A stretch of DNA of 62,576 nt, taken from Gordonia alkanivorans NBRC 16433 (lineage in GTDB: Bacteria > Actinomycetota > Actinomycetes > Mycobacteriales > Mycobacteriaceae). Below the pieces are notes generated by a model. The model did not search any database and was not told the origin of the DNA. It saw only the letters and a program-made list of their open reading frames with translations. Position numbers and translations under genes: made by a program. Shown here piece after piece: positions 1 through 7,080 of the stretch. Every line of letters begins with the position of its first letter. Position 1 is the stretch's first letter. Location of the stretch: assembly GCF_000225505.1 (NCBI RefSeq), contig NZ_BACI01000118.1:1-62576 (forward strand), written 5' to 3'.

Positions 1-340
1 GCGGCATCCGATACCGGCGCAACACCGCCTCAACGGTCGATTTCGCCAGCCGCAGGTGCGCAGCGATTCGTGCAGCGCCCCAGCGACGCAGGAACCGCAA
101 CTTGATGATTCGACGTTCCCGGCGCACCGGGAGCTGATGGGGTGACCGGTGGGGGCGGCTGGACCGATCTGCCATGCCGGCCTCACCGGTCTGCCGGTAG
201 CGGTCGGCCCACTTCTTGGCCGTGGCCGGTGAGCAGTTGAACTGTTCGGCGGCCCGTCGTAGAGGCCAACCCTGGTCGACGACGCACTGAGCCAGGGACA
301 GACGGCCACGTTCGGTGAGAAAGGCATTACGGTGGGTCAT
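1..340 (-). CDS. IS481-family transposase, N-terminal part (cut by window edge)
   Basis: The reverse strand reads an uninterrupted frame from ATG at 340 to the window edge, about 113 codons. It begins MTHRNAFLTERGRLSLAQCV and contains an N-terminal helix-turn-helix (around residues 15-45) followed by ADRSSRPHRSPHQLP, a phrase typical of IS481-type transposases just before the second HTH. The DDE catalytic core would lie outside the window, so integrity cannot be judged. Transposases of this class cut and join element ends. Its presence beside an IS3 relic and several broken genes marks the left end of the window as an insertion-prone zone. The family call is from motif memory; other leucine-zipper/HTH transposases of the same superfamily cannot be excluded. 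Confidence 0.8.
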   Translation of the reverse strand, partial: MTHRNAFLTERGRLSLAQCVVDQGWPLRRAAEQFNCSPATAKKWADRYRQTGEAGMADRSSRPHRSPHQLPVRRERRIIKLRFLRRWGAARIAAHLRLAKSTVEAVLRRYRMP

Positions 341-397
341 GAGGGCCTCTTGGTGATCGGCGTGTGTGTGGTAACCACATCGATACCGGAGGCCCTC
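341..397. repeat. Nested inverted repeats upstream of the IS481 transposase
   Basis: GAGGGCCTC (341-349) and GAGGCCCTC (389-397) are exact reverse complements. Between them lies TGTGGT-A-ACCACA (367-379), another perfect inverted repeat. Together they form a potential cruciform between the transposase start and the probable element end near 400-460. They may be transposase-binding sites or a hairpin limiting read-through translation. I did not find a convincing target-site duplication. Confidence 0.5.
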
Positions 398-639
398 ACC
401 TGTTGACCGGCACCACGCCGTTCACAACCTCCCCAAGAGTTACACCTAGCTGCTCAAACCCGTCAGATTCGATGTGAGGTCGGCTGATGAGTTGCCTCCG
501 AGTTCGGAGTCGCCGAGTTTGAAATTGTAGTGGTGGGATCGTTCAGTTCTGCCTGGTTTGCGGCCGGTAGGGACTGCTGCACGGGTAGGTGACATCTTGA
601 TCTGGCTTGCCCCTGCGGGTGGTCGGGAAGGATGTAGCG
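398..639. other. Intergenic stretch between two IS remnants
   Basis: No frame here has a credible protein. The stretch runs from the end of the IS481 upstream hairpin to the start of the IS3 OrfA relic and probably holds the outer end of the IS481 element plus the leader of the IS3 element. The frames that cross it on the reverse strand have no recognisable motif and are antisense to the relic. Confidence 0.4.
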
Positions 640-870
640 GTGCCCAAGCCGTAGCCCCAGGAGTTCCGTGACGATGTGGTCCGGGTGGCCCGTGATCGTG
701 GCAATGGCGTCACGATCGAGCAGGTCGCCAAGGACTTCGGTGTGCATTCCGATGACATTGCACAAGTGGATGCGACGAGGGTCATCGATGAGGGCCGCAG
801 CCCAGGGATGACCTCGACCGAGTCTGCGGGACTACGCGAGGCCCGCAAGCGGATCCGAAGCGATCCCGCA
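640..870 (+). pseudogene. IS3-family transposase OrfA remnant
   Basis: Reading from GTG 640 gives VPKP, then a TAG stop, then PQEFRDDVVRVARDRGNGVT and IEQVAKDFGVH, the usual start of an IS3-type OrfA with its HTH (normally PKPYPKEFRDDVVRVAR). After the HTH an extra base shifts the frame, so the expected LTKWMRRADIDEG appears as an off-frame jumble. The frame is regained at VIDEG, followed by TSTESAGLREARKRIR, the start of the leucine-zipper region. The gene therefore has one nonsense codon and two compensating indels, and breaks off before OrfB. About 165 bp after it (871-1036) hold only the promoter region of the TetR gene and a short antisense frame of unknown origin. Confidence 0.75.
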
Positions 871-995
871 GGGCGTCGAGCAGGTCATCGCGCAGTTTGA
901 CGTTACGAGTGATGTCCTCTGCGGCTTCGATCACGAGCTGCTCGTCGCCCCCGAAGCCGTGCGCTGACGTATGGCCCCAGGCGTCCCCATTAAAA

Positions 996-1007
996 CCTAC
1001 ATTGTAG
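996..1007. promoter_or_regulatory. Putative TetR operator, copy 1 (autoregulatory)
   Basis: CCTACATTGTAG is a near-perfect palindrome (CTACA-T-TGTAG) 30 bp upstream of the chosen TetR start. It sits in the longer shared block TAAAACCTACATTGTAG. The same block, inverted, occurs at 4608-4624 upstream of the dehydrogenase relic. Two copies only 3.6 kb apart, one before the regulator itself, suggest the operator of the adjacent TetR protein. Confidence 0.6.
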
Positions 1008-1036
1008 TTCATTTGTCCGTCGGGCACACTGTCTGC

Positions 1037-1816
1037 GTGAGCCCGACGATACCGCCCCCTGCCAAGCGCCGTGGCAGGCCACGGCGGGGCAGTGAAACCC
1101 TCACTCGCGAACGTGTGTTGCGAGCTGCTCTCGATGTCATCGACGAGGACGGACTCGATTCGATCAGCATGCGTAAGGTGGCCAGGCGCCTGTCCGTCGA
1201 CCCAATGAGTCTGTACAACCACGTGAACGGGAAGGAGGCGATACTCGACGGCATCGCCGAGTTGCTCCTCGCCAAACTGGGTTCCGGTCAAGCGCTCGAC
1301 GGGCCCAAAAGTGCGCTGGACCGCCTTGCCCGCGAGTTCCGCACTGCGATGCTGGAGCATCCGCGCGCCGCTCCGATCGTCCTCACCCGACAACTCGACT
1401 CGCTGACCGCGCTGGCGCCGATCGAAGCCGCGTTGACACCGATGCTCGCGCGCGGTTACTCGGCCGCGCAAGCAGTGCACATCCTGCGTATGGCGCTGGC
1501 CTTTCTCGTCGGCACCCTGATGCGCGAGGTGGACGCGGGCCCCACATTCAGCAGCGCCGATCACGAGGGGAGCGCCGTGCGCCGTGCCGATCTCGAGGCC
1601 TCGGGATTGCCTGCGGTGACCGCGGCCGCGGCTCAGCTATCCGTATGTGACCACGAGCAAGAGTTCGAATTCGGTCTGCGGCTCCTGCTCGATGCCATCG
1701 ATCGACTGCCACCCGATGGGGCCCCGGGATGGACACCGGTGCCCCGCGCGGGTGCCGAAATCGACGTCACGACGCTTGGCGGGCGAGCGCCAGCAAGTGG
1801 GGATCGTGGGCATTGA
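1037..1816 (+). CDS. TetR/AcrR-family transcriptional repressor (TetR_C_1 type)
   Basis: 259 aa. The N-terminal DNA-binding domain has the expected order: a basic leader (AKRRGRPRRG), helix 1 (LTRERVLRAALDVIDEDGLD) and the HTH (MRKVARRLSVDPMSLYNHV). The C-terminal half, with LDRLAREFRTAMLEHP, fits the TetR_C_1 ligand-binding domain. I start at GTG 1037; the in-frame ATG at 971 would place the palindrome at 996-1007 inside the gene. It probably represses itself and the reverse-strand genes at 1767-4461, since the second operator lies before that group. The 3' end overlaps the convergent MBL gene by 50 bp, which makes antisense pairing of the mRNAs possible. Ligand unknown. Confidence 0.85.
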   Translation: MSPTIPPPAKRRGRPRRGSETLTRERVLRAALDVIDEDGLDSISMRKVARRLSVDPMSLYNHVNGKEAILDGIAELLLAKLGSGQALDGPKSALDRLAREFRTAMLEHPRAAPIVLTRQLDSLTALAPIEAALTPMLARGYSAAQAVHILRMALAFLVGTLMREVDAGPTFSSADHEGSAVRRADLEASGLPAVTAAAAQLSVCDHEQEFEFGLRLLLDAIDRLPPDGAPGWTPVPRAGAEIDVTTLGGRAPASGDRGH

Positions 1817-2558
1817 CGATCGTCAACTGGGGATCGCCGGCCGCCCAGAGTTCGCTGAGGCGGCGGTGATTCGACACCACCTTGCGCCAGTCACGGGCGA
1901 TGACGCGCTCCATCGCGGTCAGCGCCAACGGGGCGTGCCCGGTCCCGTCGATCTGTCCGTGGTGGTAGAAGCTGTCGCCGACATGGATGACCCAGCGATC
2001 GCCGGCCTGCACGGCCACGGCGGCGTGCCCCCGCGAATGTCCGGGTAGCGCGACGAGTAGCACCCCTGCCGAGATCTCGGAGAGCTCGATGACGGCGTCT
2101 AATCCGTGCCACTTCTCCCCGGCGACGGGGGAGTGAGCGACCACATCGACTTCGTCGATCGCGCCGGGATGGTACCGCCGCCGCTCGACGAATGTCTCGC
2201 GTGCCTGCACGGCATGGATCTCGGCTGCGGTGAGATGCACTCTCGCCCAGGGGAAGTCGGATAGTCCGCCGATGTGGTCGGCGTCGAAGTGCGTCAGCAC
2301 GATGTCACGGACGTCCGTGGGCTCATACCCCAGGGACGTCAATTGCCGGATGGCTGTTTCGTCTGGGTCAAACACGGGACGCACATAGTGCCGGGCCGAG
2401 CCCATCCGCGTCTTCCGCTGCGGTCCGTCCGCGAGACCGAATCCGGAGTCCACCAGAGCCAGGCCGTTGGCGGTCTCGATGAGCAGCACATGGCAGACGA
2501 GCCCGTCCGGCGTCGCCCAGGGCCGCATCGTGCCGCAGTTGAGGTGGTGAACCTTCAC
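1767..2558 (-). CDS. MBL-fold metallohydrolase, AHL-lactonase-like
   Basis: 263 aa metallo-beta-lactamase fold protein. The zinc motif is THFDADHIGG (HxDxDH form), with later ligands in PGHSRGH and in the aspartate of HVGDSF. The layout (VDSGFG early, HFDADH, GHSRGH, GDSFYH) resembles the AttM/AiiA lactonase-like branch, which hydrolyses lactones or similar esters in the cytoplasm. I start at GTG 2558, one base after the stop of the upstream gene, so the two are probably translationally coupled. It belongs to a reverse-strand group with the NAD(P)-binding gene and the broken dehydrogenase behind operator copy 2. Substrate cannot be read from the sequence. Confidence 0.8.
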   Translation of the reverse strand: MKVHHLNCGTMRPWATPDGLVCHVLLIETANGLALVDSGFGLADGPQRKTRMGSARHYVRPVFDPDETAIRQLTSLGYEPTDVRDIVLTHFDADHIGGLSDFPWARVHLTAAEIHAVQARETFVERRRYHPGAIDEVDVVAHSPVAGEKWHGLDAVIELSEISAGVLLVALPGHSRGHAAVAVQAGDRWVIHVGDSFYHHGQIDGTGHAPLALTAMERVIARDWRKVVSNHRRLSELWAAGDPQLTIVNAHDPHLLALARQAS

Positions 2559-2559
2559 C

Positions 2560-3210
2560 TCAGACGGCTTTCCAGCCCGACTTCGTCGTGACGAGTATCC
2601 GGCGGCCACTGGCGCCTTGATCTGTTGCCAGCTGCACGAGTGTCTTGGCGACGTTCGAATAGGGCAGGGTGGGCAGACCGGGGACCTTCTTGACCTTCTC
2701 GATCGGCTCGGCCGCCCATTCCGATACGGGTTGTCCCGCTTTGAGGTTCACCGGGTAGACCGCCGTCCAGTTGATTCCTGATGCCGGGAGCAGTTCCTCG
2801 GCTGCCGCCTTGTCGTCGAAGAACCCCTTGAGCGCCGTGCGATAGAGTGCACGGGCGAATGGCGACGCCTTGAGTGCCGTGTCGCCGGCTCCGAAGGCGG
2901 ACACCAGGACCAGCCGTCCGACACCCGAATCGCGCACCGCAGCAATCAGGTTGGGCACGGTACGTTGGGCGAATGTCTTGTCACGGACCGGGCCGGTGAC
3001 GGCCGCGACGAGCACATCGGAGCCGGTTATCGCCGAGGTGAGCCCCGCGACGTCGTCGAGTGCACCCTCGACGACGCGAACGCCGTCGATCTTCTCCACC
3101 GCGTCGGGGCGTCGTGCGAATGCCACCACCTCGTGTCCGGCCGCTACCGCCTCGCGGAGGGTCGCGGACCCGACATTGCCGGTAGCGCCCACCAATGCGA
3201 TCTTCATCAT
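2560..3210 (-). CDS. NAD(P)-dependent epimerase/reductase, NmrA/SDR-a type
   Basis: 216 aa. The Rossmann signature GATGNVGSATLREA sits at residues 8-21, with VVAFARRPD closing the second strand, and VRRLVLVSAFG-type residues (GRLVLVSAFGAG) mark the middle of an atypical SDR lacking the classical YxxxK. This fits the NAD(P)H-binding/NmrA-like family (quinone reductase or flavin reductase relatives). The start at ATG 3210 is preceded by AAGGAGTC. A second ATG follows directly. The gene leads into the MBL gene with a one-base gap and follows the degraded VOC/dehydrogenase locus, suggesting a former detoxification operon. Confidence 0.8.
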   Translation of the reverse strand: MMKIALVGATGNVGSATLREAVAAGHEVVAFARRPDAVEKIDGVRVVEGALDDVAGLTSAITGSDVLVAAVTGPVRDKTFAQRTVPNLIAAVRDSGVGRLVLVSAFGAGDTALKASPFARALYRTALKGFFDDKAAAEELLPASGINWTAVYPVNLKAGQPVSEWAAEPIEKVKKVPGLPTLPYSNVAKTLVQLATDQGASGRRILVTTKSGWKAV

Positions 3211-3241
3211 GACTCCTTGTGGTTGTGTACTGTCCCGGAGA

Positions 3242-3632
3242 TCACGCCAGGACTTCCATGATCTCGGCCAGGGCCGTCGGGTCGCCTCGGATGAGACTGG
3301 CGTCGATCTCCTGGATGGGGCTACTGCCGTCCCAGTTGGCTGTCGCCAGCTTGATCAGGTCGAACACGAACTTCTTGGTTCCTCCGACATCGGAGATCTC
3401 CACCACCGATGCCGGATGGTGCTCGGTCTCAAGATACGCGAATCGTCCATCCGCGCCGCCGATCTGGCCCTCTTGGCCCACGGTGAAGCCAGCGGCGACC
3501 GCCCGGTCGTGGAGTTCTTGGAAGGAATCGTTCCAGTATGCGATGTGCTGGACGCGCGCGTGTCCGGCGTCGAGGAAGTCCCGGTACATGGCGCGTCGTT
3601 CACCGGTGTGATGAGCTCGATCTCGTCGGGCA
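3242..3632 (-). pseudogene. C-terminal half of a VOC (glyoxalase-like) protein, truncated
   Basis: The translated end (MYRDFLDAGHARVQHIAYW, then GQIGGADGRFAYLETEH and a final segment ending in EIMEVLA) matches the C-terminal half of a vicinal-oxygen-chelate protein of the kind that usually reads IELITPVNDAP before MYxDFL. Here that phrase is in a different frame from the rest: IELITPVNDAP continues the dehydrogenase frame, while MYRDFLDAG is shifted. The N-terminal betaalphabetabetabeta module is missing. It is a relic joined to the dehydrogenase relic by a deletion; production of a short protein from ATG 3589 cannot be excluded. Confidence 0.7.
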
Positions 3633-4461
3633 GCGCGGTAGCGACCGCCGCCAGCTCCGAGCGGGTCCGAATGCTGAACGTGGTGCCGATCAGATGCTGA
3701 CGGCGGAAGACGATCGAGTCCAGGTCGAGGTCGGTCTTGGTGCCCGATAGGGCACCGATGCTCACGATCGTGCCGCCGATGGCGGTCGCGCCCGAGAGCT
3801 GCGCGAACAGCTCCCCGCCGACGTGGTCGAGGGTGATGTCGGCGCCGGCACCACCGGTCGCCTCGAGGACGGCGTCCGTCAGATTATGGGCTCCCGTGTT
3901 GATCGCGACGTCGGCGCCCGCGTCGAGCAGCGCAGATCATATGCTCTCCGACGTGGTGGTGGCCAGCACCTGTCCGGCGCCGAGTGCCTTGGCCAACTGG
4001 ATTCCGATCAGGCCGATGGAGCTGGTGCCGCCGACGACGAGGACCGTGTTGCCCGCCGTGAAGCCGGCCTGCGTGACAAGCGCATCATGCTCGGTGATGA
4101 GCCCGATGGGCAGGGTGGCTGCCTAGGTGAAACTGAGTGGTTCGGGAATCGGAACCACCAGGCGCGGGTCGCAGATCGCGCGATCGGCGAAGGCGCCGAC
4201 GGCGATCCCCATGAACCTGGTCCCGGCGGGTAGATTCCCGGCGAGCAGACTGCCGGTCTCGACCACGCCTGCCACCTCCATACCGGCCGTATAGCGACCC
4301 TCCGCCTGCGAGTTGGCGGTGTAGCTTCCCTCCAGCGCGTAGAGGTCGGCGCGATTGGGGCCGGCCGCCATCACTTGAACCCGGAGCGCGCCGAGTTGCT
4401 CAGGCGGGTCGATCTCCTCGAGTGTCCAGTCCGGTCCGGTGCCACCGATCAGTGCGCGCAT
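3633..4461 (-). pseudogene. Zinc-binding dehydrogenase / quinone oxidoreductase (MDR), broken by stops
   Basis: ATG 4461, preceded by AGAGGAGA, opens a medium-chain dehydrogenase: MRALIGGTGPDWTLEEIDPP, ANRADLYALEGSY-type GroES segment, then the NADPH-binding TVLVVGGTSSIGLIGIQLAK and VSIGALSGTK. The frame has a TAG at 4123-4125 (where LSFT is followed by AATLPIGL, a Trp position in relatives) and a TGA near 3942 after TTTSES. The C-terminus is replaced by the VOC remnant. With both stops and a fused end it is very unlikely to be functional, unless the stops are assembly errors. Operator copy 2 still lies upstream. Confidence 0.8.
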
Positions 4462-4607
4462 GGTCGTCTCCTCTGTCGGCATAGGTGGTCGGAAGGTGGT
4501 CGTCAAGGGTGTGGTGCATCGCAATGGGCATGATCGAACCGATGAGTGGCAGGACACATGAACGGACAGGCCGCCGCCATGGTGTTGTCCACGCCACAAA
4601 TACCAAG

Positions 4608-4620
4608 CCTACAATGTAGG
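4608..4620. promoter_or_regulatory. Putative TetR operator, copy 2
   Basis: CCTACAATGTAGG is a perfect 13-bp palindrome with a one-base centre, embedded in an inverted copy of the block found at 991-1007. It is about 150 bp upstream of the dehydrogenase relic start, so it would control the reverse-strand group 1767-4461. Confidence 0.6.
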
Positions 4621-4701
4621 TTTTAGCAATGCGGTACCGGCGCGACCGCTGGGGTGCAACCGAGGGGGGTTTGATAGTCCCTCGGTGTTGTTGGCTCGAC
4701 G

Positions 4702-4743
4702 AGGGCTTCGAGGCTCGTCGCTTGCGCTCCTCGCACCTCAGCC
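4702..4743 (+). repeat. Dispersed intergenic repeat, copy R1
   Basis: A GGCTTCGAGGCTCGTCGCTT / GCGCTCCTCGCACCTCA block recurs at 31860-31912 and, inverted, at 55301-55354. All three copies are in non-coding DNA. It resembles a short dispersed element seen in actinobacterial genomes; function unknown. Confidence 0.75.
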
Positions 4744-4834
4744 ATCGGGGGTCACCTAGCTCGTCCCGCCACCGGCGGCGGGAGGGTCGCTGATCCACGC
4801 GTCGGGGACCGCGATACCGGCAGCCTGTCCGAAC

Positions 4835-5542
4835 TCAGGGGCCGGGTAGCGCGCCGTCGATTCCGCCGACGTCGGTGATCTTCCAATCGTTGTTCCGGTC
4901 CAGCGTGATGCTGTAGGTGACGGTTGTCTGCCCGCCGTCGGGGCTTTGCGAATTGGTGGAATTGACGGTGAGGAAGACGTTCACCTTGTAGATCCCGTTC
5001 GATTCGGAGATCACCTTGGCGGCAATCGGCGACGCCGTGGACGACCATTTCAACGGGGCGAGGATCTCGTCCAGCTTCGGTGCGGTGGCGTCGAATTTGT
5101 TGGCGAGCTGGGGTGTCGTGTTCGCCTTGAGCCGGTTCAGCCATCCGCCCATATCCGAGTACTGGATTGTCGCGGCACCGGTTGCGTAGTCGGCGGCGAT
5201 GCGTTCGGCGTGGCTGGTGTCGGCTGCTCGCCGCTGTTCCGCGGAGATGTCAGCGCGGGCCGAGAAATACAGGGCGGCAAAGGCGATGGCCACGGCGGTG
5301 ACCGCAACCACTGTGATTGCCCAGCCGAGTGCGGACATCGACACCGAGAGGGTGCGGTTGCGGCGACCCCGGTGCGGACCATCATTCGACTTCTTCGTGG
5401 GTTCGTCCCGCGTCGCAGCCGACGCGGTATCGTCCGTGGTCTCCGAATCGAGTTCGTCGGGGCCGTGCGTCTGCGTCGTCGGCTCGTCGTCGGGCCGATG
5501 GTCCAGATCGGACGGGGTTTCACCGGGTGCGGTGTTACCCAC
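4835..5542 (-). CDS. Mce-associated-type membrane protein
   Basis: 235 aa from GTG 5542. An acidic, disordered N-terminus (many D/E/T, residues 1-55) and a basic patch (RGRRNR) precede a single transmembrane helix (ALGWAITVVAVTAVAIAFAA). An extracytoplasmic domain of about 140 residues follows, with RIAADYATGAATIQYSD, a helix-rich start and a beta-rich end, as in Mce-associated (Rv1362c-like) proteins that accompany lipid importers. No mce genes are in the window, so a partner would be elsewhere. The start is uncertain: the frame stays open upstream, but that part is antisense to the MBL relic, and no ATG occurs before the transmembrane segment. Confidence 0.65.
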   Translation of the reverse strand: MGNTAPGETPSDLDHRPDDEPTTQTHGPDELDSETTDDTASAATRDEPTKKSNDGPHRGRRNRTLSVSMSALGWAITVVAVTAVAIAFAALYFSARADISAEQRRAADTSHAERIAADYATGAATIQYSDMGGWLNRLKANTTPQLANKFDATAPKLDEILAPLKWSSTASPIAAKVISESNGIYKVNVFLTVNSTNSQSPDGGQTTVTYSITLDRNNDWKITDVGGIDGALPGP

Positions 5543-5569
5543 GCCGGTCGTATCCGAGCTGATTACGCT

Positions 5570-6394
5570 TTGCCTGCACCGCTCGCCGATGGCGAGCTCC
5601 GAGTGCGTTTCCTCGGGGTGTCGACGATGCTGCTCACCGACGGCGCCACGACCATCCTCACAGACGGATTCTTCACCCGCCCGGGCCTTCCTCGGGTTCG
5701 TGCCGGCCGTATTCGACCGGATCGCAAGAAGATCCGGGCCGCACTCAACAGATTCGGGATCGGTGCCGTCGACGCGGTATTCGTCGTGCACTCCCACTAC
5801 GATCACGCACTCGACGCTCCCGACGTCGCGGCGATGACCGGTGCCCGGTACTGGGTTCGGAATCGACGCGCAACATAGCACGCGGAAACGGCTTCGACGA
5901 CTCGAATTTCGATCTCGTCACCGTCGGGGAGCCGGTCCGGCTCGGCCGGTTCACGCTGAGCGCGCTGCCGGCGGTACACAGTCCCGGCGATCTCGCACCC
6001 GGGACGATCGACGCACCGCTCACACCGGGTGCCCGGGCAATCGACTACCGGACCGGGGACTGCTACACGCTGCACGTGGAATACGGTGGCGCGGGGCTGA
6101 TGATCCACGCCAGTGCGAACATGCGCGCCGGCGCACTAGACGGCCGTCGCGCCGACACGGTGTATCTGGGCATCGGAACCCTCGGCAAACAATCGCCGAG
6201 CTTCCGCGACACGTACTGGCGCACCTATGTCGCCGACACCGGCGCGCGCAGGGTGATCCCGATTCACTGGGACAACTTCACGCGCGGGCTCGATCGACCG
6301 CTGACTCCGCACCGCTCGCGGTGCGCGCGACGGGGTGCGTGTGGAGTTTCCCGTATTGGGCCGGATCACCGATCCGTTCCACGCGGGACGGTAG
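5570..6394 (+). pseudogene. MBL-fold hydrolase gene with frameshifts
   Basis: The frame from about TTG 5570 encodes LRVRFLGVSTMLLTDGATT, then the metal motif HSHYDHALDAP, and stops at 5878 after GARYWVRNRRAT. A one-base shift near 5853 restores the family sequence (GSESTRNIARGNGFDDSNF, LPAVHSP, MIHASANM, VYLGIGTLGK, IPIHWDNFTRGLD). A second shift near 6330 is needed to reach DGVRVEFPVLGRITD and the natural stop at 6392. All zinc ligands are recognisable, so the decay is recent or the bases are miscalled. It is divergent from the Mce-associated-type gene with almost no intergenic DNA. The start is a guess. Confidence 0.7.
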
Positions 6395-6571
6395 CGCGTC
6401 GCGAATGGCTGGCCGCGGTGGCATGCGCGCTGTGCGGACGTCAGGCCACCCCGCCCCCCTCGTCCCGATCCGGCGGTTCTGATCCAGCCACGCTTGTCGT
6501 AGAACGCCGTTCCGGCAAGGCCGATCGCCAGGTTTCGGGCTGCACGCCGCGGTGCCCGGATTCGGCGATCG

Positions 6572-6925
6572 CTACTCCGCGCCGTCGTCCCCCTCGATCT
6601 CGGATAGTTCGATCGGCACATGGTAAGGGGGTGTGCTTTTTCCGATGATGCGATACCGATTCCACGGGTCCGGATCGCCGATGAAGGCGGGTCGTGCGCT
6701 GTGGCTGGTCCGCACGGTGACCTTGGTGCGTTGGGCATCGCCGAGAATCTCGGTCAGCTGGTCGTTGGCCGACACCCTGCCGATCCATCGGAAGATTCCA
6801 TCGATGGGTTCGCGGTAGCCCTTGAGTTCGATGTGTGCGGGGATCTCCGTGCCCCGCACGATGATCGTCGCGTCGCCGATGTAGTCGGAGTTCTCATGCG
6901 GGCTGTGCGTGAAGACACTGCTCAT
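6572..6925 (-). CDS. Stand-alone DUF4873 protein
   Basis: 117 aa from ATG 6925 with GGAAAGG upstream. The sequence YIGDATIIVRGTEIPAHIEL, EPIDGIFRWIGRV, and DPDPWNRYRIIGKSTPPYH is the DUF4873 pattern, a small beta-rich domain that I recall as often fused to or encoded beside flavin monooxygenases and SDRs. Its function is not established. It is divergent from the enoyl-reductase-like gene at 7081 and both face operator site 1, so it should belong to the same regulon as the AurF cluster. The 177 bp between it and the MBL relic hold no gene. Confidence 0.75.
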   Translation of the reverse strand: MSSVFTHSPHENSDYIGDATIIVRGTEIPAHIELKGYREPIDGIFRWIGRVSANDQLTEILGDAQRTKVTVRTSHSARPAFIGDPDPWNRYRIIGKSTPPYHVPIELSEIEGDDGAE

Positions 6926-7011
6926 GGTCTGTGGCCTTTCCGTCCGGGAAACCGATGTGCGAGTGCCGACGCACTGAACCGGCACCTCGACCGTCAATTG
7001 AAGCTAACTGG

Positions 7012-7040
7012 TACCGATGGTATGCGATACTTTCGGTATC
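7012..7040. promoter_or_regulatory. Cluster operator, site 1
   Basis: Two adjacent palindromic halves: TACCGATGGTA, then TGCGA, then TACTTTCGGTA. It is 40 bp upstream of the 7081 gene and 86 bp upstream of the divergent 6925 start. See finding on the six-site operator family. Confidence 0.7.
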
Positions 7041-7080
7041 CGGTAGTACATGGAGACGACAACCTTCGGGAGGGCCTGTG

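Larger units (their letters stand above)
4462..4834. other. Intergenic region carrying an operator and a dispersed repeat
   Basis: This 373-bp stretch has no credible gene. It holds the palindrome at 4608-4620, the dispersed repeat at 4702-4743, and a GC-rich inverted repeat (CCCGCC-N6-GGCGGG) near 4768-4785 that could act as a weak terminator for the Mce-associated-type gene on the reverse strand. Confidence 0.5.

Noticed and set aside
782..1564. 260-aa reverse-strand frame over the TetR gene
   Set aside because: Antisense to a clear TetR protein, no recognisable motif, Gln/Arg/His-rich composition typical of shadow frames in GC-rich DNA.
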